From: Cephalopachus bancanus
Lineage: Eukaryota > Chordata > Mammalia > Primates > Tarsiidae
Direction: 5' to 3'
Assembly: GCA_027257055.1 (NCBI GenBank)
Contig: JAPVLO010000044.1
Coordinates: 5,146,001-5,210,000 of the forward strand
Length of the DNA: 64,000 nucleotides
The notes beneath the pieces were generated by a model. The model made no database searches, was not told the origin of the DNA, and worked only from the letters and a program-made list of their open reading frames with translations. Shown here in pieces: positions 34,212 to 45,881 of this stretch. Every line of letters starts with the position of its first letter. The first letter of the stretch is position 1. The position numbers were made by a program, and so were the translations under genes.

Positions 34212-34516
34212 CCTTTTTCTTTTTTTTTTTTTCTTGTTTTTGATTGGAGTCTCACTCTGTCACCCAGACTAGGGTGCGGTGGCCGCTCCTGGCCACGCAG
34301 CCTCAACGTGCTGGGCTCTGGCAATTCTTCTGCCTCAGCCTTCCAAGTAGTTGGAACTACAGGCACTCGCTACCACACCCGGCTAATTTTTTTATTTATT
34401 GTAGAAATTAGGTCTCACCAAGTTGCTCAGGCGGGTCTCAAACCGACAGGCTCAGGTAATCCACTCACCTCAGCCTGCCAAAGCACTGGGATTACAGGCC
34501 GAGCCACCGAGCCCGC
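34212..34516 (-). mobile_element. Alu SINE
   Basis: 'ttgattggagtctcactctg', 'ccgctcctggccacgcagcc', 'gagccaccgagcccgct'. The flanks share 'attcctttttct'-like sequence. Inserted in the old L1 5' half. Confidence 0.92.
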
Positions 34517-35264
34517 TGATTCCTTTTTCTTTTTTTCGACTAGATTGTATATTTACAAATAGCCTGTCTTCGAACTCACTGATTCTTCTGTTTGATCAAT
34601 TCTCCTACTGATGCTTTTTATTGTAATTTTCATTTCTTCTTTGTACTTTTCAGCTCCAGGATTTTTGTTTGATTTCTTAAAAATTATTTCCACTTCTGTT
34701 AATTTTCTCTAATAAATTTCTAAATTGATCAACTGTGCTTCTTGAAGTTCACTGAGCTTCTTAAAATCAGCTATTCTGAATTATTTATCTGAGAGACCAC
34801 ACATTTCCATCACTTTAGGGTCAGTCTCTGGCACATTATTCATTCATTTTGTGAGGTTATATTTCCCTGAATGTTCTTGATGCTTATGGATATGGGCTGA
34901 TGTCTGCTTATTGAGGGATTTGGTATTTATTTTGGTCTTTGCAATCTGGCTTTGTTTGTGCCTGTCCTTCCTCAGTGAGTCTTACAGGGATTCTAAGTAG
35001 AATGACTGTTGAGTTCTCTGAGTTTGTGACCACTGCAGCCATCGCAGCACTAGAGGACATTTTAAGTCCAGATTTGCCATGAGTCTCACAAGAACTCTGA
35101 GGTTGATGCAGTATCCCAACCCAAATGGAACTGAGACTTTTGACTGCAAATGGGTGTGGAATTGTTGTGGGGGATGTGAGAGGGCTACTTTCTCTTCTGT
35201 TATTTTGATAACATGAGTTTCTCCTTGAGGTTTCTCTTTAAGCTTTTGCCTCACATATCATAAT

Positions 35265-35460
35265 GCCCTGTTGTCAGAAATATACACATAAAGGATTGTT
35301 TGATCATCATGGAGAGTTTTCCCTTTTATCATTTTAAAACACATCTCTTTATCTCTGAGATAAATATTTTACCCTGAAGTCTTAAATTGATATAGCTACT
35401 CTAGATTTCTTTTGATTAGCATGACAAATCTATCGCCATTTCTTTACCTTTTCCCCCTCT
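35265..35460 (-). mobile_element. Old L1 fragment D, first piece (ORF2 endonuclease region)
   Basis: 'gatataagctactctagatt'-type sequence and 'ttcttttgattagcatgaca' are the complement of the L1 endonuclease region. The expected continuation ('cttttacttttagtctgtgt') appears only at 37768, so a later L1 split it. Confidence 0.6.
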
Positions 35461-37767
35461 TTTTGATTGTGGTTTAAAAAAAAAACATAAAATTTACCAT
35501 CTTAATAATTTTTAAGTGTACAGTTCAGAGTGCTAAGTTATATTCACATTGTTTTGCAATAGATCTCCAGAACTTTTCCATCTTGTAAAACTGAAATTCT
35601 ATGCCCTATTAAACAACAACTCCCCGTTACTCTCTTCCTTCTGTCCCTGGTAATCATCATTCTGCTTTCTGGTTCTATAAATTTGACTATTTTGGATACA
35701 TTAAGTGGAATCACACAGTATTTGACTTTTTGTGACTTGCTTATTTCACTTAGCATAATGTCATCAAGATTCATCTAGGTTACAGCATGACATTCTTTTT
35801 AAGACTGAATAATATTTTATTGCACGTATAGTCCACATTTTGTTTTACCATTGAACCATCAGTGGACATTTGGGTTGTTTCAACCCCTTGGTTATTGTGA
35901 ATGATCCTGCTGTGAATATTAGTATGCAATATATCTTTGAGATCTCACGTTCAATTCTGTTATGTATATAACCAGAAGTGGGATTGCTGAATAATATGGT
36001 AGTTCTCTTTTTAATTTTTTGAGGAACTGCCACACTGTCTTCCATAGTGACTGCACCATTTTACAATCCCAGCAGTGAACAAGAGCTCTCATTTTTTATT
36101 TTCTGTTTATTTTTTTTTAATACTAGCCATCTTAGTTGGTATGCTACCTTATTGTGCTTTTGATTTTCATTTGTCTAACGATTAGTAATGTTGACTATAT
36201 TTTCATATGCTTGTAGGCCATTTGTATATCATCTTTGGAGTAATGTTTATTCTAGCCATTTTCCCATTTTTAAATTGTGTGATTTTTTTAAAAATTGTAG
36301 AATTCCAGGAGTTCATCATATATTCTAAGTATTAATCTCTTATCAGGTACATGGTTTGCAAATATTTTCTGCCAGGTTGCAGGTTGTCTTTTTATTCTGC
36401 TAATTGTGTCATTTGATGCGGAGAACTTTTTAAGTTTGATATGTCTATTTTTGCTTTTGTTGCTTATGTTTTTGGTGTCATTCCCAAGACTTCATTGATA
36501 AAAACAATGTCAGGAGATTTTACCCTATGTTTTCTTCTGGTAATATTATTGCTCTAGGTCTTATATTTAATTCTTTAATCCATTTGGAGTTAATTTTAGT
36601 ATATAGTGTAAAGTAAAGGTTCAACTTTATTCTTTTGTATGTGGATATTCAGTTTTTCTGATACCATTTGTTGAAAACTCTCCCCCATTGATTGGCCTTG
36701 GCACCCTTGTCAAAAGATCATTTGACTATATGTTTGATGGTTTATTTCTGAATTGTCTATCTCATTCCATTGGTATACATGTTTGTCTTTATGTTATTTC
36801 CACACTTTCTGGAGCCCAGTAGCTTCATAGTAAGTTTAGAAATCAGGAATCTTAGCCGGGCTCAGTGGCTCAGCCTGTAATTCCATGCTTAGGGAGGCTG
36901 AGGTGAGTGGATTGCCTGAGCCCACAGGTTCGAGACCCACCCGGGCAACTTGGCGAGACCTCATCTCTACAATAAATCAAAAAATTAGCCGAGCGTGGTA
37001 GCATGGGCCTGTAGTTCCAGCTACTTGGAAGGCTGAGGTGAAAGGATCACTGGAGCCCAGCAGTTCGAGGCTGCAGTGGCTGGGAGCATGCCACTGCACT
37101 CCAGTCTGGGTGACAGAGTGAGACTCCAACTCAAAAAAAAAATCAGGAGTCTTGAGTCCTCTAAGTTTGGTTTTTTTTCAAAATTATTTTGGCTATTTGA
37201 GGTTCCTTGAGATTCATGTGAATTTTAGAATTTTTTTTCATTCTGAAGAAATATTATTGGAATTTGGTAAGGTATGTGCTGAATATATATATAGACTGCT
37301 TTGGGTAGTATTGGCATCTTAATATATTGTCTTCCAGTCCGTGAATGCAGAAGTCTTTCCATTTATTACTGTCTCTTTTATTACTTTCAGCAATGTTGTA
37401 CACTTTTCAGTGTAAAAGTCTTTTAGTTCCCTGTTCATTGTTAGTGTATAGAAATGCAACTGATAAGTGTGTTAAATGTGTATCCTGTAATTGCTGAATC
37501 TGTTTAGTAGTTCTAAGATGCTTTTTTTGTGGAATCTTTAGGCTCCACATATAAGATCATGTCATCCATGAACAGAAATAATTTTACTTCTTGTTTTCCA
37601 ATTTGGATGCTTTTTTCCCCTTTTTCTTACCAAATTGCCTAGGCTAGGACTTCCAGTACTATTGTGAACAGATGTGGCAAGAGATATTTGTCTTATTCCT
37701 AATCTTGTAGGAAAAGCTTTCAGCCTTTCACCACTGAATGTGAAGTTAGCTGTGAGTTTTTCATTTA
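35461..37767 (-). mobile_element. L1 fragment E, 5'-truncated (3'UTR to ORF2), nested in L1 D
   Basis: Starts with an A-rich 3' region on the minus strand, then 'cattctgctttctggttcta', 'gcttatttcacttagcataa' and ORF2 up to the palm region ('gatcatgtcatccatgaaca', complement of the FADD region, about 37555). It stops in ORF2 where L1 D resumes. An Alu sits at 36854-37140. Confidence 0.75.
36854..37140 (+). mobile_element. Alu SINE, full length
   Basis: Plus-strand Alu with 'gtggctcagcctgtaattcc', GGTTCGAGACC, 'caacttggcgagacctcatc' and 'gagactccaactc' plus an A run. Flanking duplication AATCAGGAATCTT (36841-36853) / AATCAGGAGTCTT (37141-37153). One of the best representatives of the lineage-specific group. 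Confidence 0.96.
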
Positions 37768-39034
37768 TAGTTTATCCCTTTACTTTTAGTCTGTGTCTTT
37801 ACTTTTAAAGTGGGTTTTTGGTAGAGAACAAACATAGTAGGTTATGTTTTTTATCTACTCTGATAGTCTCTGTCTTTAATTAGTATATTTAGATGATTCA
37901 TATTTAAAACAATTATTGATATAGTTTTAGTATTGTCTACCATATTTATAAATGCTTTTTATTCTTTTATTTGTTCTTTGTTTTTTCTTCCACTCTTTTT
38001 CTGCCTCTTGTCATTTTAATTGAGCATTTTGTATCGTTCCATTTTAGATCCTTTGTTAACATATCAATTATACTTTGTTTTACATTTTTAGAGGGTGCTC
38101 TACAGCTTACAATATAAATGTATGACTCATCCAAGTCCTCGTTCAAATAACACTGTATAGCCATTTCACAGACAGTGCAAGTACCTAATAATGGAGTATT
38201 CTCAAGTCTCCCTTATCATCCTTTATGCTATTTCTGTCATTCATTTCCTTTATCCATAAGCTATGATAGGTGGATATATTGTTGCTACAACCTATTGTCA
38301 GTTATATCAATTAAGAATAAAAATAAAATATTTTATTTTACCTTCCTTTATTCTTTTTCTAGTGCTCTTCTGTATGTAGATCTACTTTTGACCTATATCA
38401 TTTTCCTTCTCTCTGAACTTCTCTTAACATTTTTTGCAAAGCAGTTCTACTGACAACAAATTTTCTCAATTTTTGTTGTCTAAGAAGATCTTAGTTCTCC
38501 TTCAGTTGAATTATAATTTTGCTAGACATACAATTTACTCTCTTTGCTTGCATGACCTTTGAAAATAAGTACAGTGTAATTCTTATTCTTGTTCCTTTAT
38601 AGGTAAGCTATTTTTTCCCCTCTGGTTTCTTTCGAAATTTTTTATTTGACTTGTTTTTTCTGCAGTTTGAATATGATATTCCTAGATGTAGGCTTTTTTA
38701 GTATATGTCCTGTCTGAGCTTTCTGCGTGTAGAGTTTAGTATCTGTTATTAATTTTGGAATTATTATTACTTCAAATAGTCCTTTTCTCTCTTCTCCTTT
38801 TGGTATTTTCATGACAAGTATGACGCATCCTTTGTTTCACAGTTCTTAGATATTCTGCTTTGTCTTTTTTTCCTTTTTTCTTTTTGCATTTTACTTTGGA
38901 CGTTTCTATTGACATATCTTTGTTTTATTTTGTGTTTTTCCTCTAATTTTGTTTTTTCTAAGCTCTTGAAGTGACATATCTTTGTTTTGTTTTGTGTTTT
39001 TCCTCTAATTTTGTTTTTTCTAAGTTCTTGAAGT
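37768..39034 (-). mobile_element. Old L1 fragment D, second piece (ORF2 start, spacer, ORF1)
   Basis: Resumes the endonuclease region at 'tttacttttagtctgtgtct', then the inter-ORF region and ORF1-like sequence ('aaagcagttctactgacaac', 'gatattcctagatgtaggct'). Ends in the 62-bp duplication where another L1 segment begins. Confidence 0.65.
38911..39034. repeat. 62-bp direct tandem duplication
   Basis: Two adjacent units, 38911-38972 and 38973-39034, each starting GACATATCTTTGTTTT and ending CTTGAAGT, with only two differences (TTATTTTG/TTGTTTTG and AGCTC/AGTTC). The high identity inside a decayed L1 implies a recent event. Confidence 0.95.
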
Positions 39035-39197
39035 GAGAATTCAGACTGTAGGTTTTAGACTTTTCCTCTTTTCTAATAGCATTTAGCACTACAAATGTTT
39101 CAGCACTTTTTAAGTTTTGTTACACACATTTTGATGTCATATTTTTATTTTTATTTAGTTCAATGTATTTTTATTTTTATTTGTCTAAGGAGTTCCT

Positions 39198-39477
39198 TTT
39201 TTTTTTGAGTAGTTGAAGTCTCACTCTGTTACCTAGGCTGGGGTGTAGTGGCATGCTCATGGCCACCACAGCCCTGACCTGCTGGGCTCAGGTGCTCAGC
39301 CTTCCAAGTAGCTGGAATTACAGGCATGGGCCACCACGCAGCTAATTTTTTTTTTAATTGTAGAGATGAAGTCTCACCAAGTTGCCCAGCTGGTCTCACA
39401 CCCATGGGCTCAGGCAATCCTCTCACCTTGGCCTCCCAAAGTGCTGGGATTATAGGTGTGAACCCCCACATCTAGCC
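39198..39477 (-). mobile_element. Alu SINE
   Basis: Minus strand, with flanks TAAGGAGTTCCT (39186-39197) and TAGGAGTTCCT (39478-39488). Somewhat diverged ('gagtagttgaagtctcactc'). Confidence 0.93.
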
Positions 39478-39514
39478 TAGGAGTTCCTCTTTAATGAATG
39501 GATTTTTGAAATTA

Positions 39515-40197
39515 TAGAGCTATAGGGTACAAATTAGGTACAAATAAGTAGGCTGTATGCAGGTGAAGGTTGAACTTCTAACTGGCCCTCATTCCCCTGG
39601 TAGTGGACCAGGCACCCTTTGTGTTGTCACATACCCCTCACCCTCTTCCCTTCCTTCCTCCCCTAGCAGTGCCCAACATCTGCTGATCTCTCCCTTGTAC
39701 TAATGTGACTAGTGCTCAGGGCCCATGTATGAGAGAGAACATGCAGTATTCAGCTCTTTGTCTCTGTGCTAAATCACTTAGTATGATGGTCTCCAACTCC
39801 ATCCAATTTGCTGCAAAGTCCAAGATTTGTTCTTTATGGCTGCATAACTCTCCACTGCATATATGTACCATATTTTCTTTATTCAGTCCACTTTTGATGG
39901 GTAGCAAGGTTGGTTCCATGTTTTTACCAGTATGAATAGTACAGCAATAAACATGCATCTTTCTTGTAGGGAAATTTATGTTTCTCTGGGTATATTCCCA
40001 GGAGAGATTGTTGGATCATATGGAAGATCAATTTTTAGTTATTTTAGGAATTGCCACACTCTTTTCATAGATTGAACTAGTTTGCATTCCCACCAGCAGT
40101 GTAGAAGCCACACCAGCACCTGTTGTTTTTTTGACTTATTAATGATAACAATCCTTACTGGAGTTAGGTGGTATCCCATTGTAGTTTTGATTTGGAA
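39515..40197 (-). mobile_element. L1 3' fragment G (younger type), inserted in L1 F
   Basis: Complement of the same L1 3' end seen at 48.0-48.7 kb: 'gggcccatgtatgagagaga', 'ggtctccaactccatccaat', 'tatggctgcataactctcca', 'ttttgatgggtagcaaggtt'. About 680 bases, strongly 5'-truncated. The paired 80-codon frames 39705-39935/39716-39958 are strand shadows of ORF2 C-terminus. Confidence 0.8.
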
Positions 40198-40462
40198 AGA
40201 CTGGTTTATTTAGATGTGTATTGACTAGTTGCCAATGCATAGAGACTTTCCTATCTTTCTCTTACTGATTGCTAGTTTGATTCTGTTGTGGTCAGAAAAC
40301 ATATTATTTCAATTCTTTAAATTTTGTTGTGGTTTTTTTATGGCTTAAAACATGGTCTATCTTAACAAGTGTTCCACAGACACTTGAAAAAAATGCATAT
40401 TTTGCTGTTGTGGATATTGCCTATTATACATACCTATTAGATCTTATTGGTTGATGATCTTG

Positions 40463-40466
<4 letters not shown>

Positions 40467-40519
<53 letters not shown>

Positions 40520-40521
40520 CA
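40467..40521. repeat. (CA)n microsatellite
   Basis: About 55 bases of AC repeat with one interruption near 40503 (ACAAAC), in the endonuclease region of L1 F. It creates an artefactual HTHTHT frame. Confidence 0.97.
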
Positions 40522-43430
40522 TATACTTGCTGCTTTTTCATCTAGTTGTTCTATTGCAAATGTATGTATTTCTCCTTTTAGTTCTATCAGCTTTGCTGCA
40601 CATCTTTTGAACACTGTTATTTTATGCATACACAATTAGGATTACTATGGAATTTTTGGTGGATTTACCCTTTCATCATTATTTAATGCTTCCCTCTGTC
40701 TCTGGTAATTTTATTTGCTCTGAAGTCTACTTAATCTGCTATTAATATAGCCACTACAGATTTCTTTTGATGAATGCTCTTATAGCATATCTTTTTTCAT
40801 CATTTTACTTCCAATGTGTTTATGTTGTTACACTTGAATTTCTAATAGATTTTATTTACTTAGGTCATGTTTTTTTAATCCACTTTGCCAATTTATCTTT
40901 TAACTAGAGTTTGTAAACCATTTATATTTAATGTAACTATTAATATTTTGGGGCTTAAATCTGTCTATTTGGGGAGGGGTTATCATTGTTTTTGTTCCCT
41001 TTTTAAAAATCTCTGTTTCTCTGCCTTCTTGTGGGTTACAATAATACTTTTTAAGAATTCCATTTTAATTTATCTACAATGAGTATAAATGTATTTCTTA
41101 TAATAGCTTCTTTAATAGTTTCTCTTTATCTGTAAATATGTGTGTGTGTTATTGTTTTACTAGTTTGAGTGAATACAGAAATCTTACCTCTTCTTCCTTT
41201 CCTTTCCCTATCCTGATTTATAATTACCTTAAATATTTTCTTTGTATACATGTAGAACCACATCAGACAGTATTATAATTTTTGCTTGTAGAGTCAAACA
41301 TAATATCAGAAACTCAAGAGGAAAATCTATTTATTGCCTTAATCATTTTTTTTTTTTCTTACTAGGTTCTTTCTTCCTTCCTGAGGTTCTTAGATTTTTA
41401 CTTTTATCATTTTCGTTCTGTTTAGAAAATTATCTATAGCCATTCTCTCAGGGTAGGTTTTTAGGCAATAAATTCACCTAGGCTTTCTGCATCTGAGAAT
41501 ACCATTATTTCACATTTATTTCTAAAAAATATTTTTACTAGGTATAGGATTCTGGCTTGACAGTTCTTTTTCTTTCAGAACCTGAAACATATTGTATCAC
41601 TTTCATCTGACATCCATTATTTCTTTTATAAATCAGCTGTCACTCTAATTTTTTCTTTATAGGGAAGGCATCATTTTTTTCCCCTCTGGATTTCAAGTTT
41701 TTTTCTTTTGTTTTAGTTTTCAGAAGTTTAATTAGGTATCTTGCAATGCATTTGGAGGGCTTATCCTGTTTGGGATTCACTCAGCTCCTTAAATCTGTAG
41801 GTTTATATTTCTTACTAAATTTGGGGAATTTTCAGTCATTTTTCCTCAGGTATTTTTCAGCCATGCCCTTTTTTCTCCTCCTTCTGAGACTCCAATGACA
41901 CAAATATTAGATACTTCGTATTAGTCCCATGTGTCCTGAGGTTCTGTTCTACTTTTTAAATTCTATTTTCCCTCTATTGTATAGATTAATTTCTACTGTT
42001 TTATCTTCAGTTATTCTCATTTCTGTTCCTGTCATTCTCCTGTTGATCCCATTCACTAATTTTTTTTTTTTTAGTCATTGTAATTTTCAGTTCTAAAATT
42101 TGAATTTGGGTTTTTTTATGTTTTCTATTTTTCTGCTGAGACTATTTTTTCATGTATTGCAAGCATATTCATGATTGTCATTGACATATTTTGATAATGG
42201 CTGCTTAAAATTTTCATCACATAATTATAAATGTCTGTCATCTTGGTATCAACATGTTTGATAGCCTTTTTAAAATTCAGTTTGAGGTCTATCTGGCTCC
42301 TCCTGCTGCAATTATTGTTTTCTTAATTGAAAATTGGACATTTTCATATTATGTTATGAAACACAGGATATTATTTTTTAACTTTTTTAAAGCTGTATTT
42401 TTATGACACTGCTCTGGCAGGGAAAGTGGGGCACTGCCTTGTTACTACCAAGTGGAAGTAGAAATTCAGTGCCCTACTCAGCCTCTACTGACACTTGTGT
42501 GTTGAAGGTTCCTTTTACTATTAAGCAAGGGTGGCATTTTGAGCTCCATATCGTCACCACTGACACTGTGGTAAGGGTGGCCTCATTATCACTAGGCTAC
42601 AGTGAAAGTCTGGATTCTCCACTAGTCCTACTTTTACACCTACTCAGTGGAAAGAAGGGCGCTTTGTAACTGTTGAATGTGGTGGAAGTCCATTTGTTTC
42701 ACATGGTCTCTACTGATACCACAAGGTAGGAAGCCCCAGCTCCCCATTTGTCCTTCTTTGACACCATCTTTTCGGGGTGCTATTGGGGTGCTTTTTACAG
42801 CCTTAAAAGAGTGGGAGTTTAGGTTCCCCACTTGGCCTTTGGTGGCATGGGTGAACATAGAAACCATGCTTTTTCTTTCTTCATGGTGTTGGCTGGAGAT
42901 TATTGCCTAAATATTTTCTATCTTGCTAGGCTTCCCATTTCTTGGACCTTTGTTGAGGCTTTTTGCTTGTTTGTATTTTTGTCCCCAATATTATTTCCAG
43001 GTTGCCAGCTTCTTCTGCCCCAAATCTTGGATATATCAAACCAAAAGAAAATATAGAGAACTCATTATCATGTTACTGATCAGGTCCAGTGGTCTCAGCA
43101 GGTCTGCATGCTCTTCATGTTTCATTGCCTTCTTGTAGTTCTTTTATATATAACATTCAGGGATTTTAAGTGTAATTAGAAAGCTGAATTAGAGAAAATT
43201 CAGCTTCCCAGAAGTGGTCCTTTTGGAAAATTGGATTTGTCTTATTATTTATTGAGTTGTAAGAGTTTCCTATGTTTTCTAGGTACAAGTCCTTTTTTCA
43301 TATTTTTATTACAATTATTATATTTCAGTCTATGGTAGGCCTTTAAGTATATTTTGAAGAATGACTGAATAGTTTTGTGATGAAGTTCAATTGATAATTT
43401 TAGTGTGCTTTCTGTGTCTTTTTTTTTTGT

Positions 43431-43700
43431 CAGAGTTCTCACTCTGTCACCCAGGCTGGAGTGCAGTGGCATGATCATGGCTCACCTGATCCTTGACCTC
43501 TAGAGCTCAGGCAATCCTTCCACCTCATCCTGCATAGAGGGGACTACAAATGAGTACCACCACGCCCAGCTAATTTTTTGATTTCTGTATAAATCATTAT
43601 GTTGCTAGGCTGGTCTTGAACTCCTGGGCTCAAGTGACCTTCTCACCTTGGTCTCCCAAAGAGCTGGGAATTATAGGCATGAGCCACTTGTCCAGCCTCT
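43431..43700 (-). mobile_element. AluJ-like SINE
   Basis: 'tcactctgtcacccaggctg', 'gagtgcagtggcatgatcat', 'ctggtcttgaactcctgggc', 'tataggcatgagccac'. Older type without the lineage-specific end. Confidence 0.88.
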
Positions 43701-44702
43701 TTGTATTATATTTAAGAAATCTTTCCAAATCCAGGGTAACTAAGATTTTCCCCCAATGTTTTCTTTTAGAAGTTGTATCATTTCGGTTTCACATGTAGGT
43801 CTACAATCCATTTTGTGTTATAATCCATTGCCGTGCATTTGTATATGGTGTGAAGCAAGGGTCAAGGTTCTGCTCCACCCATGAGAATATTCAATTCTTC
43901 AAACGCTGCTTGTCAAAAGTTAAATGTGGGTCATATATATGTGGGTCTATTTCTAGGCTCTGTTCTATTTCACTATTCTGTATATCTGTCTTTAGACTAG
44001 TACCACATTGTTTTGATTCCTTTAGCTTTATAAAAATTCTGGAAATTAAGTAGTAAAGTCTCCTCACTTTGTTTTTTTCTTCAAAATAATTTTGTCTGTT
44101 CCTTTGCATTTTGACATAAATTTTAAAATCAGTTTGTCAATTTCTACAAAAATACCAGTAGATTTTTATTGCATTGAATCTATAGATCAACTTGGGGAAA
44201 ATTGATGTTCTAATAATATTTGGAATTCCAATGCATGAGCATGAACCCTATTTAGTTATTTTTGCCAGCAATGTTTTATAGTTTTCAAAGTACAGATCTT
44301 CATATCCTTTGTCAACTTTGCCCCTAAATGTTTGTGTATATTTTGATGTTATTTTAAGTGGTGTCAATTTTTAAATTTCCATTGTGATTTTTAATTTAAG
44401 CATGTAAAAATACAGTTTATTTTTATATTTTGAGCTTGTACTCTGCAACTTTGTTAGACTCACTTATATGATCTAGTAATTTTTTGTTGATTCTTTAGGA
44501 TGCTCTTTATTAGGTTGAAAAATTCCCTTTACTGCAGGATTGCTGAAAGTTTTTTTAAACCTAACTAGATGTTGGATTTTTGTCCAATTTTTTAATGCAT
44601 TTATTAAAATGATGATGCACTTTTCTTTTTTCTGTTAAAAAGTTGAATTACACTGTTTGATGTTCTTTTTCTGTTTTTTTATTTTGTTTTGTTTTGTTTT
44701 TA

Positions 44703-45292
44703 GTTGGAGTCTCACTCTGTTGCCCAGACTGGAGTACAGTGGCAGTGGTACACTTCTGGTCACCGCAGCCTCGAACTGCAGGGCTCCAGCGATCCTTCCG
44801 CCTCAGCCTTCAAAGTAGCCGGAACTACAAGTGCACGCTACCATGCCTGGCTAATTTTATTTATTTATTATTTATCTATTTTTTTTTTGAGTTGGAATCT
44901 GACTCTGTCACCCAGACTGGAGTGCAGTGGCTGCTACCGGCCATTGCAGCCTTGACCTGCTGGGCTCTGCTGATCTTTCCGCCTCAGCCTTCCAAGAAGC
45001 CAGAACTACAGGCGTGTGCTACCACACCCGGCTAATTTTTGGTTTATTGTAGAGATGAAGTCTCGCCAAGTTGCCCAGGTGGGTCTCGAACCCACGGGCT
45101 CAGGCAATCCACTTACTTCGGCCTCCCAAAGCTCTGGGATTACAGTCTGAGCCACTGAGCCCAACCAATTTTTTTGTTTTATTGTAGATATGAAGTCTCG
45201 CCAAGCTGCCCGGGTGGGTCTCAAACCCACAGGCTTAGGCAATCCACTCGCCTTGGCCTCCCCAAATGCTGGGATTACAGGTTGAGCCATCT
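44703..45292 (-). mobile_element. Alu SINE split by another Alu
   Basis: The right arm is 44703-44855 ('gttggagtctcactctgttg' to 'gcctggctaatttta'). The left arm is 45166-45292 ('attgtagatatgaagtctcg' to 'attacaggttgagcca'). The two arms are separated exactly at the A-rich linker by a complete Alu, so the outer copy is older. Confidence 0.88.
44878..45165 (-). mobile_element. Alu SINE inserted in the linker of another Alu
   Basis: A full minus-strand Alu, from the T run at 44880 and 'gagttggaatctgactctgt' to 'gagccactgagcccaacc'. It retains 'gggtctcgaacccacggg' (B box complement). Inserted into the T-rich linker of the outer copy. Confidence 0.92.
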
Positions 45293-45345
45293 GTTTGATT
45301 TTCAAATGTTCAACGAGCTTTGCATTTTGGCATAAGAACTATTTA

Positions 45346-45881
45346 TTTTTTAAAAGAGATACAAAAACTATTCTTTGCAGGTAGAAAATTATGATAAAGT
45401 CCACCCATAAAATGGAGACGTTTCGTTTTCAACTAGGGTGATGTTATCCAGGAGTGACTGAAGACAATTGGCATAACTTAAAGACCTGAAGCAAGCTGAG
45501 AATAGTTTCTGTAATAAGCAGCAGAGCCCAGGTAGTAACTAGAAATATGTAAAATAATATTTGATGGAAGTTGTTTCATCACTGAGCCCTCTAACACCAA
45601 AACAATGAGCAATTCTATTGTCCTACTTGCTCTGTATGATTGACCATGCTGTGAGTCTGACAGATAGGACATATTTGAGTCAGTATTTTTAAAAAATCAC
45701 AGTCCCTTACTTAATTTCAAGGCCTAAGTCAATCCATAGGCCCAGAACTCATGGAACAAAGAGGAGGCCAGGAAAACACTGAGTAAGAATATTAAAACAA
45801 CACAAATATATTCTGGAAATCTTCTTTGCCAGGGCCAATGGGACTAGAGACCAGGATAACTAATCATTCAGAAAATAAAAG
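45346..45881. other. Unclassified sequence
   Basis: No repeat family or gene recognised. The 64-codon minus frame at 45478-45672 has no domain. A 20-base stretch near its end ('ccaggataactaatcattca') recurs in shorter form at 46245-46262 after the Alu. Confidence 0.35.

Larger units (their letters stand above)
31101..35260 (-). mobile_element. Old L1, 5' part (rest of ORF2, ORF1, 5'UTR), with Alu insertions
   Basis: Continuation of the 27.3 kb L1, still reading as minus strand: the ORF2 endonuclease region (31101-33000), spacer, ORF1 ('tttcttctgagaagtcttct', 'ctgaatatttgttctgttga') and 5'UTR (to about 35260). Five Alus interrupt it. The 27.34-35.26 kb element is thus a near-complete ancient L1, inflated by insertions. 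Frames are heavily broken. Confidence 0.75.
39035..43145 (-). mobile_element. Old L1 fragment F (ORF2 5' part, ORF1, 5'UTR), interrupted
   Basis: From 39035 it reads as the ORF2 endonuclease region ('tctaatagcatttagcacta'), continues after two insertions at 40198 ('ttctgttgtggtcagaaaac'), then the spacer (40700-41250), ORF1 (41400-42250) and a 5'UTR-like stretch (42390-43140). Many small frames at 42403-43138 are chance products of the GC-richer 5'UTR. Confidence 0.65.
43150..45345 (-). mobile_element. Old L1 fragment H (ORF2)
   Basis: 'ttgagttgtaagagtttcct', 'gttttcttttagaagttgta', 'tctatttctaggctctgttc', 'gtcaatttctacaaaaatac' and 'gagcttgtactctgcaactt' are the ordered complement of an L1M ORF2. 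Split by an AluJ-like copy (43431-43700) and a nested Alu pair (44703-45292), resuming at 45293 ('ctgtttgattttcaaatgtt'). Confidence 0.75.

Noticed and set aside
33485..34562. Frames of 131 and 132 codons on the plus strand
   Set aside because: They are translations of minus-strand Alus at 33468-33776 and 34212-34516, not coding sequence.
38911..39034. CRISPR-like or regulatory direct repeat
   Set aside because: Only two abutting units without spacers in an L1; a simple tandem duplication.
40451..40639. 62-codon frame with an HTHTHT run
   Set aside because: Artefact of the (CA)n microsatellite inside a dead L1.
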